64,000 nucleotides of DNA from Candidatus Nitrospira nitrosa (lineage in GTDB: Bacteria; Nitrospirota; Nitrospiria; Nitrospirales; Nitrospiraceae): NCBI RefSeq assembly GCF_001458735.1, contig NZ_CZQA01000010.1, positions 248,001 through 312,000 on the forward strand. Direction: 5' to 3'. Below the pieces are notes generated by a model. That model did not search any database, was not told the origin of the DNA, and worked only from the letters and a program-made list of their open reading frames with translations. Of the stretch, positions 17,384 through 26,677 are shown piece by piece; the first letter of the stretch is position 1, and the number at the start of each line of letters is the position of its first letter. Position numbers and translations under genes: made by a program.

Positions 17384-18358
17384 CTAGGTCAGCACTTTGG
17401 TCACGCGACATGCGTGATTGCCCTTATAGACTCCGGGACTCCCCTGAAATTTATGGTAGCCTTCGATAAAGCAATCGAGTGGATCACCCGGTCGCTGATT
17501 GAGTAACACCACATCCCCGGGGGAGAAATTGAGAACATCCTTGACCGTCACCGTGGCAGTTCCCAACCGAACGGCGATCGGTAGAGGACATTCATGCAGG
17601 CGTTCTCGGAATCGTTGACTCCAGTCTCCATTCTGATCGACTTGGTCGGATACTAGGCCCGAATACAATTTTTCTTTGATCGGTTCGAGCATGGCATAGG
17701 GATACACAATGTAGAGTTCACGAGCGGTTTCACCGAGCACGACCTGCAACGTCACGACCATTACGATTTCGGAAGACGTCACCACCATCGCGAACTGCGG
17801 GTTACTTTCCGATCGTACATATTCCACCTTGACCGGGGCGACAGCCTGCCATGCCTTTTCAAGATCGACCAACGCCTGCAGCAGGAGTTTTTTGATCACG
17901 CGTAACTGCACAGGAGTAAAGTCTCGGCCTTCCGGTTTCACATGAGTCTGCCCCTTCCCACCGAAGAAGTAATCAATGATCAAGTAGACGAGAAATGCAT
18001 CCATCACATAGAGCGCGCTACCGCGCAAGGGTGACATGTGAAACACATTCAGTGAAGAGGGCTGCGGGATTTTCTTGAGAAATTCGCCGAACTTGATCAC
18101 TTGAGTCCCGACCACCACAAAATCAATGGCGTCACGAAACATATTGGTCCAGGCCACGGATTGCCGGCGAATAAACCGATCGTTGATCATTTCCATCGTG
18201 GGCATTCGCCCGCGAATGATCCGCTCTTGATTGAAAAGATCGTATTGCGCGACTCCCTTTGCGGTCGTTTCACCTTCCTTGGGCGTCGTGTCGACTTCTC
18301 CCGAGACGACCCCCTTCAAAAGGGCATCAATTTCGTCTTGCGATAGGATCTTTTCCAT
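17384..18358 (-). CDS. fliM: Flagellar switch protein FliM
   Basis: FliM forms the wall of the C-ring and binds phosphorylated CheY. The 324-aa product starts with the CheY-binding peptide (ILSQDEIDALLKGV). The middle CheC-like domain carries the GGKG motif (DYFFGGKGQTH), and a SpoA domain closes the protein (VRLGTATVTVKDVLNFSPGDVVLL). A flexible acidic linker lies between residues 17 and 35. It follows fliL and precedes fliN. Confidence 0.97.
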   Translation of the reverse strand: MEKILSQDEIDALLKGVVSGEVDTTPKEGETTAKGVAQYDLFNQERIIRGRMPTMEMINDRFIRRQSVAWTNMFRDAIDFVVVGTQVIKFGEFLKKIPQPSSLNVFHMSPLRGSALYVMDAFLVYLIIDYFFGGKGQTHVKPEGRDFTPVQLRVIKKLLLQALVDLEKAWQAVAPVKVEYVRSESNPQFAMVVTSSEIVMVVTLQVVLGETARELYIVYPYAMLEPIKEKLYSGLVSDQVDQNGDWSQRFRERLHECPLPIAVRLGTATVTVKDVLNFSPGDVVLLNQRPGDPLDCFIEGYHKFQGSPGVYKGNHACRVTKVLT

Positions 18359-18369
18359 GTGAGTGATCT

Positions 18370-18921
18370 TTACTGAACGACGAAATCCGTGAAATACGCG
18401 GATCGCACACCCGGCTTAGGGAGCAGGCCATTGATCCGTTGCGTAATCTCATCTCGCAATTGAAACTTCCCTTGCGTGGTTCTGACCGCATTCACATCCT
18501 TACTGCTGAGTAACACCAGGACTGCGTCGCGGACCTGGGGAACCCGGGCGGACAGATCGGCAGAAACCGCATCACTGTCGACTTCAAGCTTGACGGTCAG
18601 CTTCAAATAGCGGACGTCCGGAACGTCAGCCAGATTCACGATGAACGGATCCAAATCGAACATCACCCCTGGGGCGGCAGTCTGTCCCGGCTTTCCACTT
18701 GTTCCGCCTTGTGGGTCGGGTTTAGCCGCTGTCTCAGTCTTATGCTCCTCGGTATGTTCCGCACTTTTATCGGATCCGCCGAAGAACTTGACGGCGACAA
18801 CCGCTCCTCCCACACCGAACAGGAGAGCAACCACCGACACAATAATAAGCAACTTGATCGGGAGTGCCGGAGCGAGGGCCGCTCCAGCGGTTTTGTCGTC
18901 TGTCTCGGCTGCATCTGCCAT
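18370..18921 (-). CDS. fliL: Flagellar basal body-associated protein FliL
   Basis: FliL associates with the stator and supports motor torque. The 183-aa product has a short cytoplasmic N-terminus, one membrane helix (residues about 22-45, LPIKLLIIVSVVALLFGVGG), a charged linker, and a periplasmic FliL domain (FDLDPFIVNLADVPDVRYLKLTVKLEVDS). It is the first gene of the long unit ending with fliA. The sigma-54 site at 18961-18976 predicts a leader of about 29 bases. Confidence 0.95.
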   Translation of the reverse strand: MADAAETDDKTAGAALAPALPIKLLIIVSVVALLFGVGGAVVAVKFFGGSDKSAEHTEEHKTETAAKPDPQGGTSGKPGQTAAPGVMFDLDPFIVNLADVPDVRYLKLTVKLEVDSDAVSADLSARVPQVRDAVLVLLSSKDVNAVRTTQGKFQLRDEITQRINGLLPKPGVRSAYFTDFVVQ

Positions 18922-18960
18922 AGCTCCTCCTTGAAGGCCTCATCGCCCCCGTGAAGCAAC

Positions 18961-18976
18961 TGCAATGCATATGCCA
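18961..18976 (-). promoter_or_regulatory. Sigma-54 promoter of the fliL-fliA unit
   Basis: On the minus strand the site reads TGGCATATGCATTGCA, with GG-N10-GC spacing and a near-consensus -12 TTGCA. The predicted start is near 18950. Confidence 0.8.
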
Positions 18977-19142
18977 TTGCACGGCTTGTGGTTGCCGGCC
19001 ACAGAGCTTTGTAATAGATGTATTTCCACGAGGTTTTAGGAGAGGTGGGCCAGGTAGTCGGCACCTTCCCGCCATACCGTCAGGCGAGTCGTTGACACCG
19101 TCAAGAAACTGACATGATGGGAAGACGCGAGGAGTGGAACGA

Positions 19143-19170
19143 GGCCCGGGAAGAATCTTCCTCCCGGGCT
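19143..19170 (-). terminator. Hairpin downstream of flgE, possible terminator
   Basis: GCCCGGGAAG and CTTCCTCCCGGGC form a GC-rich stem with one bulge, starting 14 bp after the flgE stop. There is no clear T-run after it, so intrinsic termination is uncertain. Confidence 0.5.
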
Positions 19171-19183
19171 ACAACCGATACAT

Positions 19184-20542
19184 CTATCGTTTCAGATTCA
19201 CCAACTCTTGAAGCACTTCATCCGATGTCGTGATGACCCTCGAATTTGCCTGGAAGCCTCGCTGGGCTGCAATCATCTCAATAAAACTTTCCCCCAGATC
19301 GACGTTGGACAACTCAAGCGTATTGGCAAGGACTCTTCCAAGACCAGCAGATGTGGCTGCCCCGATCAACGGTTGTCCGGAGGTACCGGATTCGGCAAAC
19401 GTATTTTTTCCGGTTCGCACAAGCCCGAGGGGATCAGGGAACCGCGCCAACGCTAACTGGGCCAGCGGCCGGACCTGCCCATTTGAAAATCTTCCATTGA
19501 TCATTCCGTTGGTCTCCACACTGAATGTCTGGAGCGCTCCGGCCCCGAATCCATTTTGAGATTGCTGAACGAGCCCTGAGGCGGCACCGAACTGAGTGGT
19601 CAGGTTCATGCCGTTCCCCCCATCGGTCGTGACACTTGTACCGAAGTTGAAGCTGATCGCTTGATCGGCAGTCGCGCCGACAAAATCGATCTGTGACTGT
19701 CCGACCGTACCTCCGGCCGTGCCTCCAGCCGTGCCGCTATCGTAGCTCGTCACGACACTCTCCGTGTCCAATGCGCCTGAGGTGTTAAAGGTCAACGTTC
19801 CCGAGGCTAACCGCACCAGTCCGAGCGAGGTATTCACATTCGACGTATGGTAATTACCCGTCACGATTTCGCTCGTACTGCCGAGCACGTTATACGTCCA
19901 GGTGTTCGCCGCCGTCTTCGTAAAATAACTCGTCAGGAGATGACTGTTACCCACGGAGTCATAGACCGTGATCGACGAGGAGAACCGAGACGTCCCGGCC
20001 GGATCCGCAAGGGAAAATGTATCGGTCGCCGATTGTGAATTGAGATTGGCGCCGATATCGACGGTGCTGGTCGGATTCGGTGGAGCCGTGGTCGTCGGAA
20101 GTGTGACGCCGCTGATGCTGGCAGTGATCAGCCCACTGGTGTTGACCTGAAAACCCTGGAGCAGAAATCCGCTTGGATCAACGATCTGGTTTTGCGAATT
20201 CAAATGAAACTGTCCCGCCCGAGAATAAAACGCCGCCCCGGCTGTGTCGCGAAGGACAAAAAATCCGTTACCGTCTACGGCCAAGTCCAATGCGTTGCTT
20301 GTGGTACTGAGCGAACCTTGACTGAAGTTCCCTTGCACACCGTTGAGCGCGACACCCAGACCGGTCTGAATCGCTCCGCCCGCCCCTCCCAGCGAGGAAC
20401 TGATCAGGTCGGCAAAGACAGAGCGGCTGGACTTGAATCCCACCGTGCTCAGATTCGCAATATTATTTCCCACGACCGATAGCGCATTGCCGTTTGCGTT
20501 CAGCCCGCTGACGCCCGTAAAAAGCGACGACAGAATTCCCAT
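19184..20542 (-). CDS. flgE: Flagellar hook protein FlgE
   Basis: FlgE polymerises into the hook. The 452-aa product begins with LSSLFTGVSGLNANGNALSVVGNNIANLSTVGFK and ends with LSNVDLGESFIEMIAAQRGFQANSRVITTSDEVLQELVNL, the paired D0/D1 axial helices. Between them lies a Ser/Thr/Gly-rich variable region (residues about 140-340) that is typical of hook surface domains. It is the last gene of the fliK-flgD-flgE unit, and a hairpin follows it. Confidence 0.96.
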   Translation of the reverse strand: MGILSSLFTGVSGLNANGNALSVVGNNIANLSTVGFKSSRSVFADLISSSLGGAGGAIQTGLGVALNGVQGNFSQGSLSTTSNALDLAVDGNGFFVLRDTAGAAFYSRAGQFHLNSQNQIVDPSGFLLQGFQVNTSGLITASISGVTLPTTTAPPNPTSTVDIGANLNSQSATDTFSLADPAGTSRFSSSITVYDSVGNSHLLTSYFTKTAANTWTYNVLGSTSEIVTGNYHTSNVNTSLGLVRLASGTLTFNTSGALDTESVVTSYDSGTAGGTAGGTVGQSQIDFVGATADQAISFNFGTSVTTDGGNGMNLTTQFGAASGLVQQSQNGFGAGALQTFSVETNGMINGRFSNGQVRPLAQLALARFPDPLGLVRTGKNTFAESGTSGQPLIGAATSAGLGRVLANTLELSNVDLGESFIEMIAAQRGFQANSRVITTSDEVLQELVNLKR

Positions 20543-20563
20543 CGGTACAGTCCTCCTCTTGTG

Positions 20564-21217
20564 TTATCTCAACTCGACGATCTCGGACGGATCAACCGAC
20601 AAATCACCGACCAGGAGTTTCGCCTGCCCTTCTTCCATGCGGATACCGGACACGGTGAGGGTGGCACGCCCCTCAACTTTCACCGACTTTCCTTCACCGT
20701 CTGCTGCGGAAATAACATACCGGTACAGCCCCTTCGGCATCTGCACTCCGTCCTGGTTCTTTCCATCCCACTCGGCAGCATTGGGTCCGGCCAATCGATC
20801 ACGATACTCTAGCGTCCGCATGACTTGTCCGTCTGCATTCTGAATGCTGACGAGAACTTTCGCGGCATTCTTCTCCAGTGAGTACCCAAACGTGGCCGGG
20901 CCCTCTCCCAGCTGAACCAACGGGTGACCGATCGTCACCGTACGGCCAACCATGGGAAGCAGTGTGAATTGTAAAGACGCCGTTTGTGCATCGAGGCTCT
21001 GCTGCAGCAGCTGCGCTTGTTTTGCACTTTGTTCGAGCTGGCTGAACTGTGCGAGCTGCGAGACAAACTCGGTATTGTCTGTCGGCTTCAATGGATCCTG
21101 ATTCTTGAGCTGTGTCACGAGTAACTTGAGAAAATCATCCTGCCCCAGCGTTTTTGGTCCGGTCTGTACCGGCGTCGACGTGACCGATGTAGAACCGATT
21201 CCTGATATCTCAGCCAT
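20564..21217 (-). CDS. flgD: Hook-capping protein FlgD
   Basis: FlgD caps the growing hook and is needed for FlgE polymerisation. The 217-aa product has the conserved N-terminal FlgD motif (LGQDDFLKLLVTQLKNQDPLKPTDNTEFVSQLAQFSQLEQ), then a tudor-like/Ig-like C-terminal region with WDGKNQDGVQMPKGLYRYVISA, characteristic of the family. Spacing is 17 bp to fliK and 21 bp to flgE. Confidence 0.96.
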   Translation of the reverse strand: MAEISGIGSTSVTSTPVQTGPKTLGQDDFLKLLVTQLKNQDPLKPTDNTEFVSQLAQFSQLEQSAKQAQLLQQSLDAQTASLQFTLLPMVGRTVTIGHPLVQLGEGPATFGYSLEKNAAKVLVSIQNADGQVMRTLEYRDRLAGPNAAEWDGKNQDGVQMPKGLYRYVISAADGEGKSVKVEGRATLTVSGIRMEEGQAKLLVGDLSVDPSEIVELR

Positions 21218-21234
21218 TTGAAGTCTCCCTGTTC

Positions 21235-22857
21235 TTACGCCACCACGTTCAGCCGCCCCTGGAGGGGACGGTACATCTCATCCGACCACCCGTGAGCCTG
21301 CTCCTGTACGCCCCCCTGGGATCCTTGCTGTCCGGATTGTCCTTGTTCATGAAAGAATCCCTGTTGGAACGAGCGCCCACCACTCTGACGGTCGATATCG
21401 ACTCGAAACTGTCCCATGTCGAGTCCGTTTGCTTGCAGCGTGCTTTGAAGTCTGTCCTGTCCGTTGATCAGGAACTGCCCAACCTCCACCCGATCCGTCA
21501 AGAAGTGAGCGTGAACGGACTCGTTCATCATGGCGACACGAATGTTGACATGCCCTAACTCTGGCTGAGCCACCTCCAACACCACTGAGCGCAAGCCAGA
21601 AGGAGTAGGTGGCTGAGTCAGATCAGGCACTGGAGAGACTGGATGTGCCGGCGGCACATTGACCGTTGGGGAAGGTGCCGTCGGTACGGAAACGGCTTGA
21701 CTTTGCGTGACAGCCGCATAATTTTCCATTGTACGACCATTCATGGATGGAGGGTCGACAACCGCCCCCTGAACGAGCTTGGTCTCAGGATTGCCCTGCT
21801 GTCGCCCCTCATGCTCCTGCCCTGACTGACTGAACAGTTCCTCCTGAGCAGCAACGAGTTGCTGTCCATGAGGGGTGATCCCCTGAGTCTTTGGACCAGC
21901 ATCTCCCTGATCCTCGTGAGCCGGCACAAGTAGAGGCCCCTGATTGTCCGCTGAATGGTGCGCGACACCCTGTTCGCCTCGACCAAAAGCTGCCAGGTTT
22001 TGATCAAATTGACTCTCTGGTAAGAGCTTTCCGTCATGGGTCTGGACAAGCCGAGCAATAGTGTGATCGGAAGCCGACATGGTTTCACCTGATGGTGAGG
22101 TTTGAATCGCAGCGTGAGTGGTTACAGAATCGGTTGTGCTCCGCTGCAGGTCATGATCACCCTTGGTGCCCCCCAGCTCAGCGGTCTGCTTGACGTGGGG
22201 GTCAGCTTCTTTCTGAGACGGCGATGCAGCCTGAGCCTGTTCCGGCCCATCAGCCGGTACAGGAGGTGCTCCTTTCTCAAGTGAACGATTCTCGGTTGGT
22301 CGCACTGAAGCGTCAGTCACCATTGGTGTTGATGAAGATCCTTCATCGGAACTACATTCGCAGTCTGAGACCGGCAAGCCATTGTGCGTCTCCGGTACCA
22401 CATTAGCCACCATCGGAGCTCCTGCCTGAGACACATTCGCGGACGTCATCGACACAAACATTGATCCATCCGCTGTTGATCCGGAGTTACTCTGCGACAA
22501 TGCCGATTCAGATTCGTCCTGAGAGCTATCCGTTGTCTGACTTTGACTATCGCGTAACTTTTCACTACCTGAAGCACGAGCCTGTACGGCCTCAGCCCGT
22601 TCAGTGTGGGACGCCGCAGAGCTAAGGTCTTTACTCTGCTTGGGATCCGGTCGATCCTCGGCCTTATAGGATCCTCGTGGACTCTCCGCTTCCTGAATGT
22701 TCCCCTTCCTCTCTTCGCCACGAACCCCTTGCAAAACAGAAGAAAAACTCTTCTGAACGGCAGGACCACTGAAAGAAGCAGAACGAGCAGTCCGCACTAT
22801 CCCACCTGAGGTAGGGCTCGATGTGGTGGAGAGTAGATCTGGGGTAATGAAATCCAT
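21235..22857 (-). CDS. fliK: Flagellar hook-length control protein FliK
   Basis: FliK is the secreted molecular ruler that tells FlhB to stop exporting hook subunits. The product is 540 aa from the ATG at 22857, which has GAGGA about 9 bases upstream. An ATG at 22905 is in frame but lies on the sigma-54 promoter and has no ribosome binding site. Residues 1-440 are low-complexity, Ser/Gln/Pro-rich and poorly conserved, as in other FliKs. The conserved C-terminal domain follows (LRSVVLEVAQPELGHVNIRVAMMNESVHAHFLTDR, then LQSTLQANGLDMGQFRVDI), and the Gln-rich tail is typical. Confidence 0.9.
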   Translation of the reverse strand: MDFITPDLLSTTSSPTSGGIVRTARSASFSGPAVQKSFSSVLQGVRGEERKGNIQEAESPRGSYKAEDRPDPKQSKDLSSAASHTERAEAVQARASGSEKLRDSQSQTTDSSQDESESALSQSNSGSTADGSMFVSMTSANVSQAGAPMVANVVPETHNGLPVSDCECSSDEGSSSTPMVTDASVRPTENRSLEKGAPPVPADGPEQAQAASPSQKEADPHVKQTAELGGTKGDHDLQRSTTDSVTTHAAIQTSPSGETMSASDHTIARLVQTHDGKLLPESQFDQNLAAFGRGEQGVAHHSADNQGPLLVPAHEDQGDAGPKTQGITPHGQQLVAAQEELFSQSGQEHEGRQQGNPETKLVQGAVVDPPSMNGRTMENYAAVTQSQAVSVPTAPSPTVNVPPAHPVSPVPDLTQPPTPSGLRSVVLEVAQPELGHVNIRVAMMNESVHAHFLTDRVEVGQFLINGQDRLQSTLQANGLDMGQFRVDIDRQSGGRSFQQGFFHEQGQSGQQGSQGGVQEQAHGWSDEMYRPLQGRLNVVA

Positions 22858-22893
22858 GTCAATCCGTCCTCGTGAGATTCCGGCAGGACGAAA

Positions 22894-22909
22894 TACAAGC
22901 CCCATGCCA
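22894..22909 (-). promoter_or_regulatory. Sigma-54 promoter (imperfect) of the fliK-flgD-flgE unit
   Basis: The minus strand reads TGGCATGGGGCTTGTA. The -24 element is good, but the -12 element is TTGT instead of TTGC. The predicted start near 22883 is 26 bases before the fliK ATG, the same leader length as at the other flagellar sigma-54 promoters, which is why I accept the mismatch. Confidence 0.6.
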
Positions 22910-23385
22910 GGCTAGCGGTTCCTAATGATCTGAAATATCGAGTGGTTGTGATTCAACTTACAATCACAGAGAGGGAAAGAGGCAAATTTTACTCGGTGGT
23001 AGGCAAAAGGAATCGGAATGGGGAAAGAGCTCGTTTCAACGTTCTTTAGAACGGAGGCTCCATCTGTTGCTGATTCTCCGTACCAGGCTCTTCTGGAAGT
23101 TTGAACCGAAAATGCCAATCCAGTTGTCTAAACTCCGGAGGCGAACGGACTTGGACTTGCCTTCAGGATCGTACCTGGACCGCAGCGATCATTGGCCCTT
23201 TGTGATCGAGTTAGCCTGGCTCGGATGACCAGAGATTTCCACGTGATCCTCCAGCTGATGTACCGCTTGGTTGAATAGCAATCTGAATGGGAACGGGATA
23301 GGTCATACGAGGTGTCTCCGGTTCACAACATCTGTCCGTCGGCCACTGTGCGCTGTTTCCAGCATCTACCCCAAAACTTCTACCT
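22910..23385. other. Non-coding region between fliK unit and the secreted-protein gene
   Basis: No convincing gene is seen. A minus-strand frame at 23046-23192 is open for 48 codons except for one in-frame TGA and was not accepted. A 31-codon minus-strand ORF at 23211-23306 with GGAGA upstream is also possible but unsupported. Confidence 0.5.
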
Positions 23386-23997
23386 TCATTGCACCCACTG
23401 ACCGACGATCGTGAGCTGGCCGGCCACAATACTCGTGATGTGCCCTTCTTGGTCAAGAAGCGCGATCAGCCATCCACTCACATTCCCCTTGCCTTTGGCC
23501 CCGCTTTGAAAATTCATTCTGCCGTTCAGCAACAGTCCTGGCACGAAGTTGCCGACCGGTGTCTCAAGACAGGTCGTACCATCCGGTATCTCACAGGGCA
23601 CCGGAGTAGGCCCGACACTGGATACCATCGTCATATTTGCCTCATACACACCGGCAACCATTCGAGCGTGAATGGGACCAGACTGGGTGGCAAGCGGAAC
23701 ATTGGTATCATAGGTGACTGTGAAGCCACCACTGATGTCGCCCGCAAATGTACCCGTGATGTGCCGATCTCTCACAATAAACCGCCCACTGTGACCAGCA
23801 GGCTTGACGTCACCCTCATCGATCGACCAAGGCGTATTCTGCGCATGTGTACTCGAGACAGTGAATGGAACCTGCTGGCCGGCAACCACCGGCTCAGAAA
23901 GAGCCGCAAGCGTAGCCATGATTGCACAAGCCAAGAGCGAAGCTCTGGACAGAGCTGTTCGTAGCGACTGGCTAATAGAGGCGCTGCGTTGAGACAT
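23386..23997 (-). CDS. Predicted secreted protein of unknown function
   Basis: I do not recognise this 203-aa protein. A signal peptide is clear: positively charged start, hydrophobic ASLLACAIMATLAALS, cleavage near VVAG. The mature part is beta-rich with many Thr, Gly and Val residues and one close cysteine pair (VPCEIPDGTTC) that could form a disulfide. I place the start at the ATG at 23997 because GGAG lies about 10 bases upstream; two earlier in-frame ATGs lack this. It sits alone between two flagellar units. Its upstream DNA (24000-24075) is strikingly AT-rich compared with its surroundings, so it may be an insertion. No flagellar role can be claimed. Confidence 0.7.
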   Translation of the reverse strand: MSQRSASISQSLRTALSRASLLACAIMATLAALSEPVVAGQQVPFTVSSTHAQNTPWSIDEGDVKPAGHSGRFIVRDRHITGTFAGDISGGFTVTYDTNVPLATQSGPIHARMVAGVYEANMTMVSSVGPTPVPCEIPDGTTCLETPVGNFVPGLLLNGRMNFQSGAKGKGNVSGWLIALLDQEGHITSIVAGQLTIVGQWVQ

Positions 23998-24161
23998 GAC
24001 AATGTTCTCCATTAAATTTAATAACATACGTATTATATTTCAAGTTATTATATCGTATAGTATTTATTTAGAGAATGCAACCTTCGAGAGAGCGGCCAAG
24101 CCATCGATCGTCCTGAGGACGGACGGAAGGAGCCTGAAGTTCATGTGCGTGGCTGGAACAA

Positions 24162-24176
24162 CCACCGGCACGGTGG
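24162..24176 (-). terminator. Terminator of the flgB-motE unit
   Basis: On the minus strand a perfect 6-bp stem CCACCG-TGC-CGGTGG lies just after the motE stop and is followed by the T-rich sequence TTGTT. It fits a short intrinsic terminator, although the T-run is weak. Confidence 0.55.
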
Positions 24177-24180
24177 AACT

Positions 24181-24936
24181 CTACGGCGTTTGTGTCAGCA
24201 ACTGTTCGGTGAGTTTAGCAGCTCGATCCGCTTTCACCTGAGAAAGGATCGCTCCTGCCGTCTTGGACTTGACGATTCGTAGAATTTCAATCGCTTTTCT
24301 GTCCGGCATCCGTTCAAGACGTGCCGCAGCATCCTCCGCCGGCATCGATTCAAAGATTTTGGCCAGCTGAGTCCGCTGTTCCTGTGCTCCACGATCTTTG
24401 TCCGCTTGGTTCTTGGTCGATTGAGCCGCAGGACGTTCCTCTTTGGCTCGTGCGCTCTGCATCCGCTTTTCTAACGCCTCGTTCTGTTCAAGGAGCTCCT
24501 CGACCTGACTCCGCACGATCATGAGTCGTTCTTCATTCTGGCGAAGGACCTCTTCCCGTCGATCCAGGTCGCGCTTTCGTTGATCCAGCATCTCGAGTAT
24601 TTCGCGGGGCATCTCAATTGCCGGTCCCTGAGTCGCCGATCGGACCGCGGCCGTCGCCCCTTCCTTGGCTTCAGGCTCGTGAAGTGGTCCCTCCTGGGCA
24701 GATGCTTGCCCTTCTTGCTTGACGGAATTTTGTGGCGGCGAAGCTTTGGGCTTGGAATCTGAAGAGGCTTGCCCCAACTGCACCATCATCCAAAAAAGAA
24801 TCGTCGAGACGACCAATCCCCCGACCATCGTCCAGAGGGGTGCACGCCGGTTCCCCCTCAATCGCGGTGTGAACCACGACCAGCGAGTCCTGAGAGTACA
24901 TCGTGAACCTTTCATGCGTCTGACATACTTCGTCAT
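24181..24936 (-). CDS. motE: MotE-like flagellar protein (MgtE_N/coiled-coil)
   Basis: MotE-type proteins are inner-membrane periplasmic chaperones for the stator protein MotC or a related role. The 251-aa product has a basic N-terminus, one membrane helix (residues about 35-52), a long Ala/Glu-rich linker, a coiled coil (EILEMLDQRKRDLDRREEVL onwards) and a C-terminal MgtE-N-like domain (AKIFESMPAEDAAARLERMPDRKAIEILR, then SKTAGAILSQV). The start overlaps the end of fliJ by 4 bp (ATGA), so they are coupled. The name is by domain layout; I am less sure that its partner is MotC. Confidence 0.8.
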   Translation of the reverse strand: MTKYVRRMKGSRCTLRTRWSWFTPRLRGNRRAPLWTMVGGLVVSTILFWMMVQLGQASSDSKPKASPPQNSVKQEGQASAQEGPLHEPEAKEGATAAVRSATQGPAIEMPREILEMLDQRKRDLDRREEVLRQNEERLMIVRSQVEELLEQNEALEKRMQSARAKEERPAAQSTKNQADKDRGAQEQRTQLAKIFESMPAEDAAARLERMPDRKAIEILRIVKSKTAGAILSQVKADRAAKLTEQLLTQTP

Positions 24937-25373
24937 GAGTCGACCCGACTTCGCATAGAGACCTGACGGCTGGCAGCCTCATCTGTCGCCCACTGTTCCC
25001 GACGAGCATGTGCCGCACGCACCACGCTCCGGCGCTGCTCAGCGACTCGTTCAAGAAGCTTGCACTCTTGCCTGGCTACAAGAAGTCGTTCCTGAGTCTG
25101 CTGCCACAGATCGGACGCATGATCGATTGCGGCACGGACTTGCTGCAGCGCAGACCGCTGGGCATCCAGCGTCGCCTGCCATTGCAACAGGTCTTCGATC
25201 GTCAGGCCCTGCCTGGCCTGTTGAGCATAGGTCTCAGTATCCGCCTGAAGCTGGACCTCCATGGTGCGATACTGCTCTTCACTGTGAGTCAGCGCTTGTA
25301 CGATATGCGATAATTCCATCATCAGTGACTCGACAGTCTGTGCGTGAACCTTGCGTATCGAATCAAGACTCAT
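24933..25373 (-). CDS. fliJ: Flagellar export chaperone FliJ
   Basis: FliJ is the coiled-coil stalk inside the FliI hexamer and binds FlhA. The 146-aa product is one long antiparallel coiled coil with many Gln, Glu and Arg residues and conserved-type spacing (LLQWQATLDAQRSALQQV, then LLVARQECKLLERVAEQR). Low sequence conservation makes position important: it lies between fliI and motE, with 4-bp overlaps on both sides. Confidence 0.85.
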   Translation of the reverse strand: MSLDSIRKVHAQTVESLMMELSHIVQALTHSEEQYRTMEVQLQADTETYAQQARQGLTIEDLLQWQATLDAQRSALQQVRAAIDHASDLWQQTQERLLVARQECKLLERVAEQRRSVVRAAHARREQWATDEAASRQVSMRSRVDS

Positions 25374-26677
25374 GTCGCTTGCCGCGCTAACGCCTCAAGT
25401 TCCTGCACCGAGGAGGCCAAGCTGGCAGGCTGGTCGGTCGCTTGTCGGAGATATCCGTTGATCGAATCCTGGGCCTGAACGGCTTTATCGAGTACCGCAT
25501 TCATCCCAGCCTTGTACGCGCCTAATAACACGAGATCTTCGGACTGTTGATAGCGAGCCATCAATTCAAGCACCCGCCTAGCGGCATCATGATGCGTCTT
25601 CCCCACGATATCCCGCATGACACGGCTCGTGCTCTGGAGCAGGTCAATGGCCGGAAAGTGGTTGCGCGCGGCCAACGTACGCGACAACACAATATGGCCA
25701 TCTAAAATCGATCGTACGGTATCGGCGATGGGATCATTCATGTCATCGCCGTCCACTAATACGGTATAGAGACCGGTAATGGTTCCTGGTCCGGGCCCTG
25801 TTCCCACACGCTCCAAGAGCTGTGGCAGAAGCGCAAACACCGATGGCGTATACCCTTTCGTTGTCGGCGGCTCTCCGATGGCGAGTCCGACCTCTCTCTG
25901 GCTATAGGCCAGCCGCGTGACTGAATCCATCAACAAGAGAACCTGCTGTCCTGCATCACGGAAATATTCGGCAATTGTCGTGGCCACCAAAGCGGCTCGC
26001 AGACGTATTAAAGGGGCTTGGTCGGACGTTGCGACGACCACGATGCTTCGCGCAAGTGCATCGGCCCCCAGGTCACGCTCAAGAAACTCGTTGACTTCTC
26101 GTCCTCGTTCTCCGATCAGTGCAATGACGTTGACATCTGCCTTTGTGTAGCGGCTAATCATCCCTAACAGGACGCTCTTTCCGACCCCGGACCCTGAAAA
26201 AATCCCCATCTTTTGTCCACGGCCACAAGTCAGGAATCCATTGATCGCACGAACACCGAGATCAAGGGGATCCTGGATGCGAGCCCGCTTGAGAGGATTC
26301 GGTGCGGCAGTATGCAGCGGATACGAATGACTCGTCTTCAACGCTCCCTTACCGTCGATGGGATCCCCGCATCCATCCAGAATCCGGCCTAACAAGCCGG
26401 ACCCGACTGCGAGGCTCGCCACTTGGCCGGTCATGGTGATGCGGCTAGCGGGTCCGATCCCGCGCATATCTCCAAGCGGCATTAGCAACACACGGTCTCC
26501 ACGAAATCCGACCACCTCCGCCGTAATCGGAGCTTCACCCACTTCCCTGGTAATGCGGCAGAGCTCGCCGATGGTCGTCATCGGGCCATAGCCTTCCACC
26601 ACCATCCCTACGGCCTGGGCCACTCGTCCGGATATCTCAAGCGGTTCGATGTGCTCAAGAAGATGACTAAGACTCAT
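25370..26677 (-). CDS. fliI: Flagellum-specific ATPase FliI
   Basis: FliI is the hexameric export ATPase. The 435-aa product has Walker A SGSGVGKS (GIFSGSGVGKSVLLGMIS), Walker B LLLMDSVTR, and the type III ATPase signature (LAIGEPPTTKGYTPSVFALLPQLLERVG). The start at 26677 is the only one of three near-identical copies of the fliI 5' end that continues into the full gene. The other two, upstream, are fragments (see the repeat at 26604-27066). In the ancestral arrangement the fliI ATG lay 11 bases inside the end of fliH; now about 310 bp of duplicated sequence separates the fliH stop from the working start. Confidence 0.96.
   Translation of the reverse strand: MSLSHLLEHIEPLEISGRVAQAVGMVVEGYGPMTTIGELCRITREVGEAPITAEVVGFRGDRVLLMPLGDMRGIGPASRITMTGQVASLAVGSGLLGRILDGCGDPIDGKGALKTSHSYPLHTAAPNPLKRARIQDPLDLGVRAINGFLTCGRGQKMGIFSGSGVGKSVLLGMISRYTKADVNVIALIGERGREVNEFLERDLGADALARSIVVVATSDQAPLIRLRAALVATTIAEYFRDAGQQVLLLMDSVTRLAYSQREVGLAIGEPPTTKGYTPSVFALLPQLLERVGTGPGPGTITGLYTVLVDGDDMNDPIADTVRSILDGHIVLSRTLAARNHFPAIDLLQSTSRVMRDIVGKTHHDAARRVLELMARYQQSEDLVLLGAYKAGMNAVLDKAVQAQDSINGYLRQATDQPASLASSVQELEALARQAT

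Noticed and set aside
23046-23192. Minus-strand 48-codon frame with a single in-frame TGA, encoding a protein-like tail (QVQVRSPPEFRQLDWHFRFK).
   Set aside because: No selenocysteine hairpin was evident, the start has only a weak ribosome binding site, and a 37-codon open stretch is not unusual by chance.
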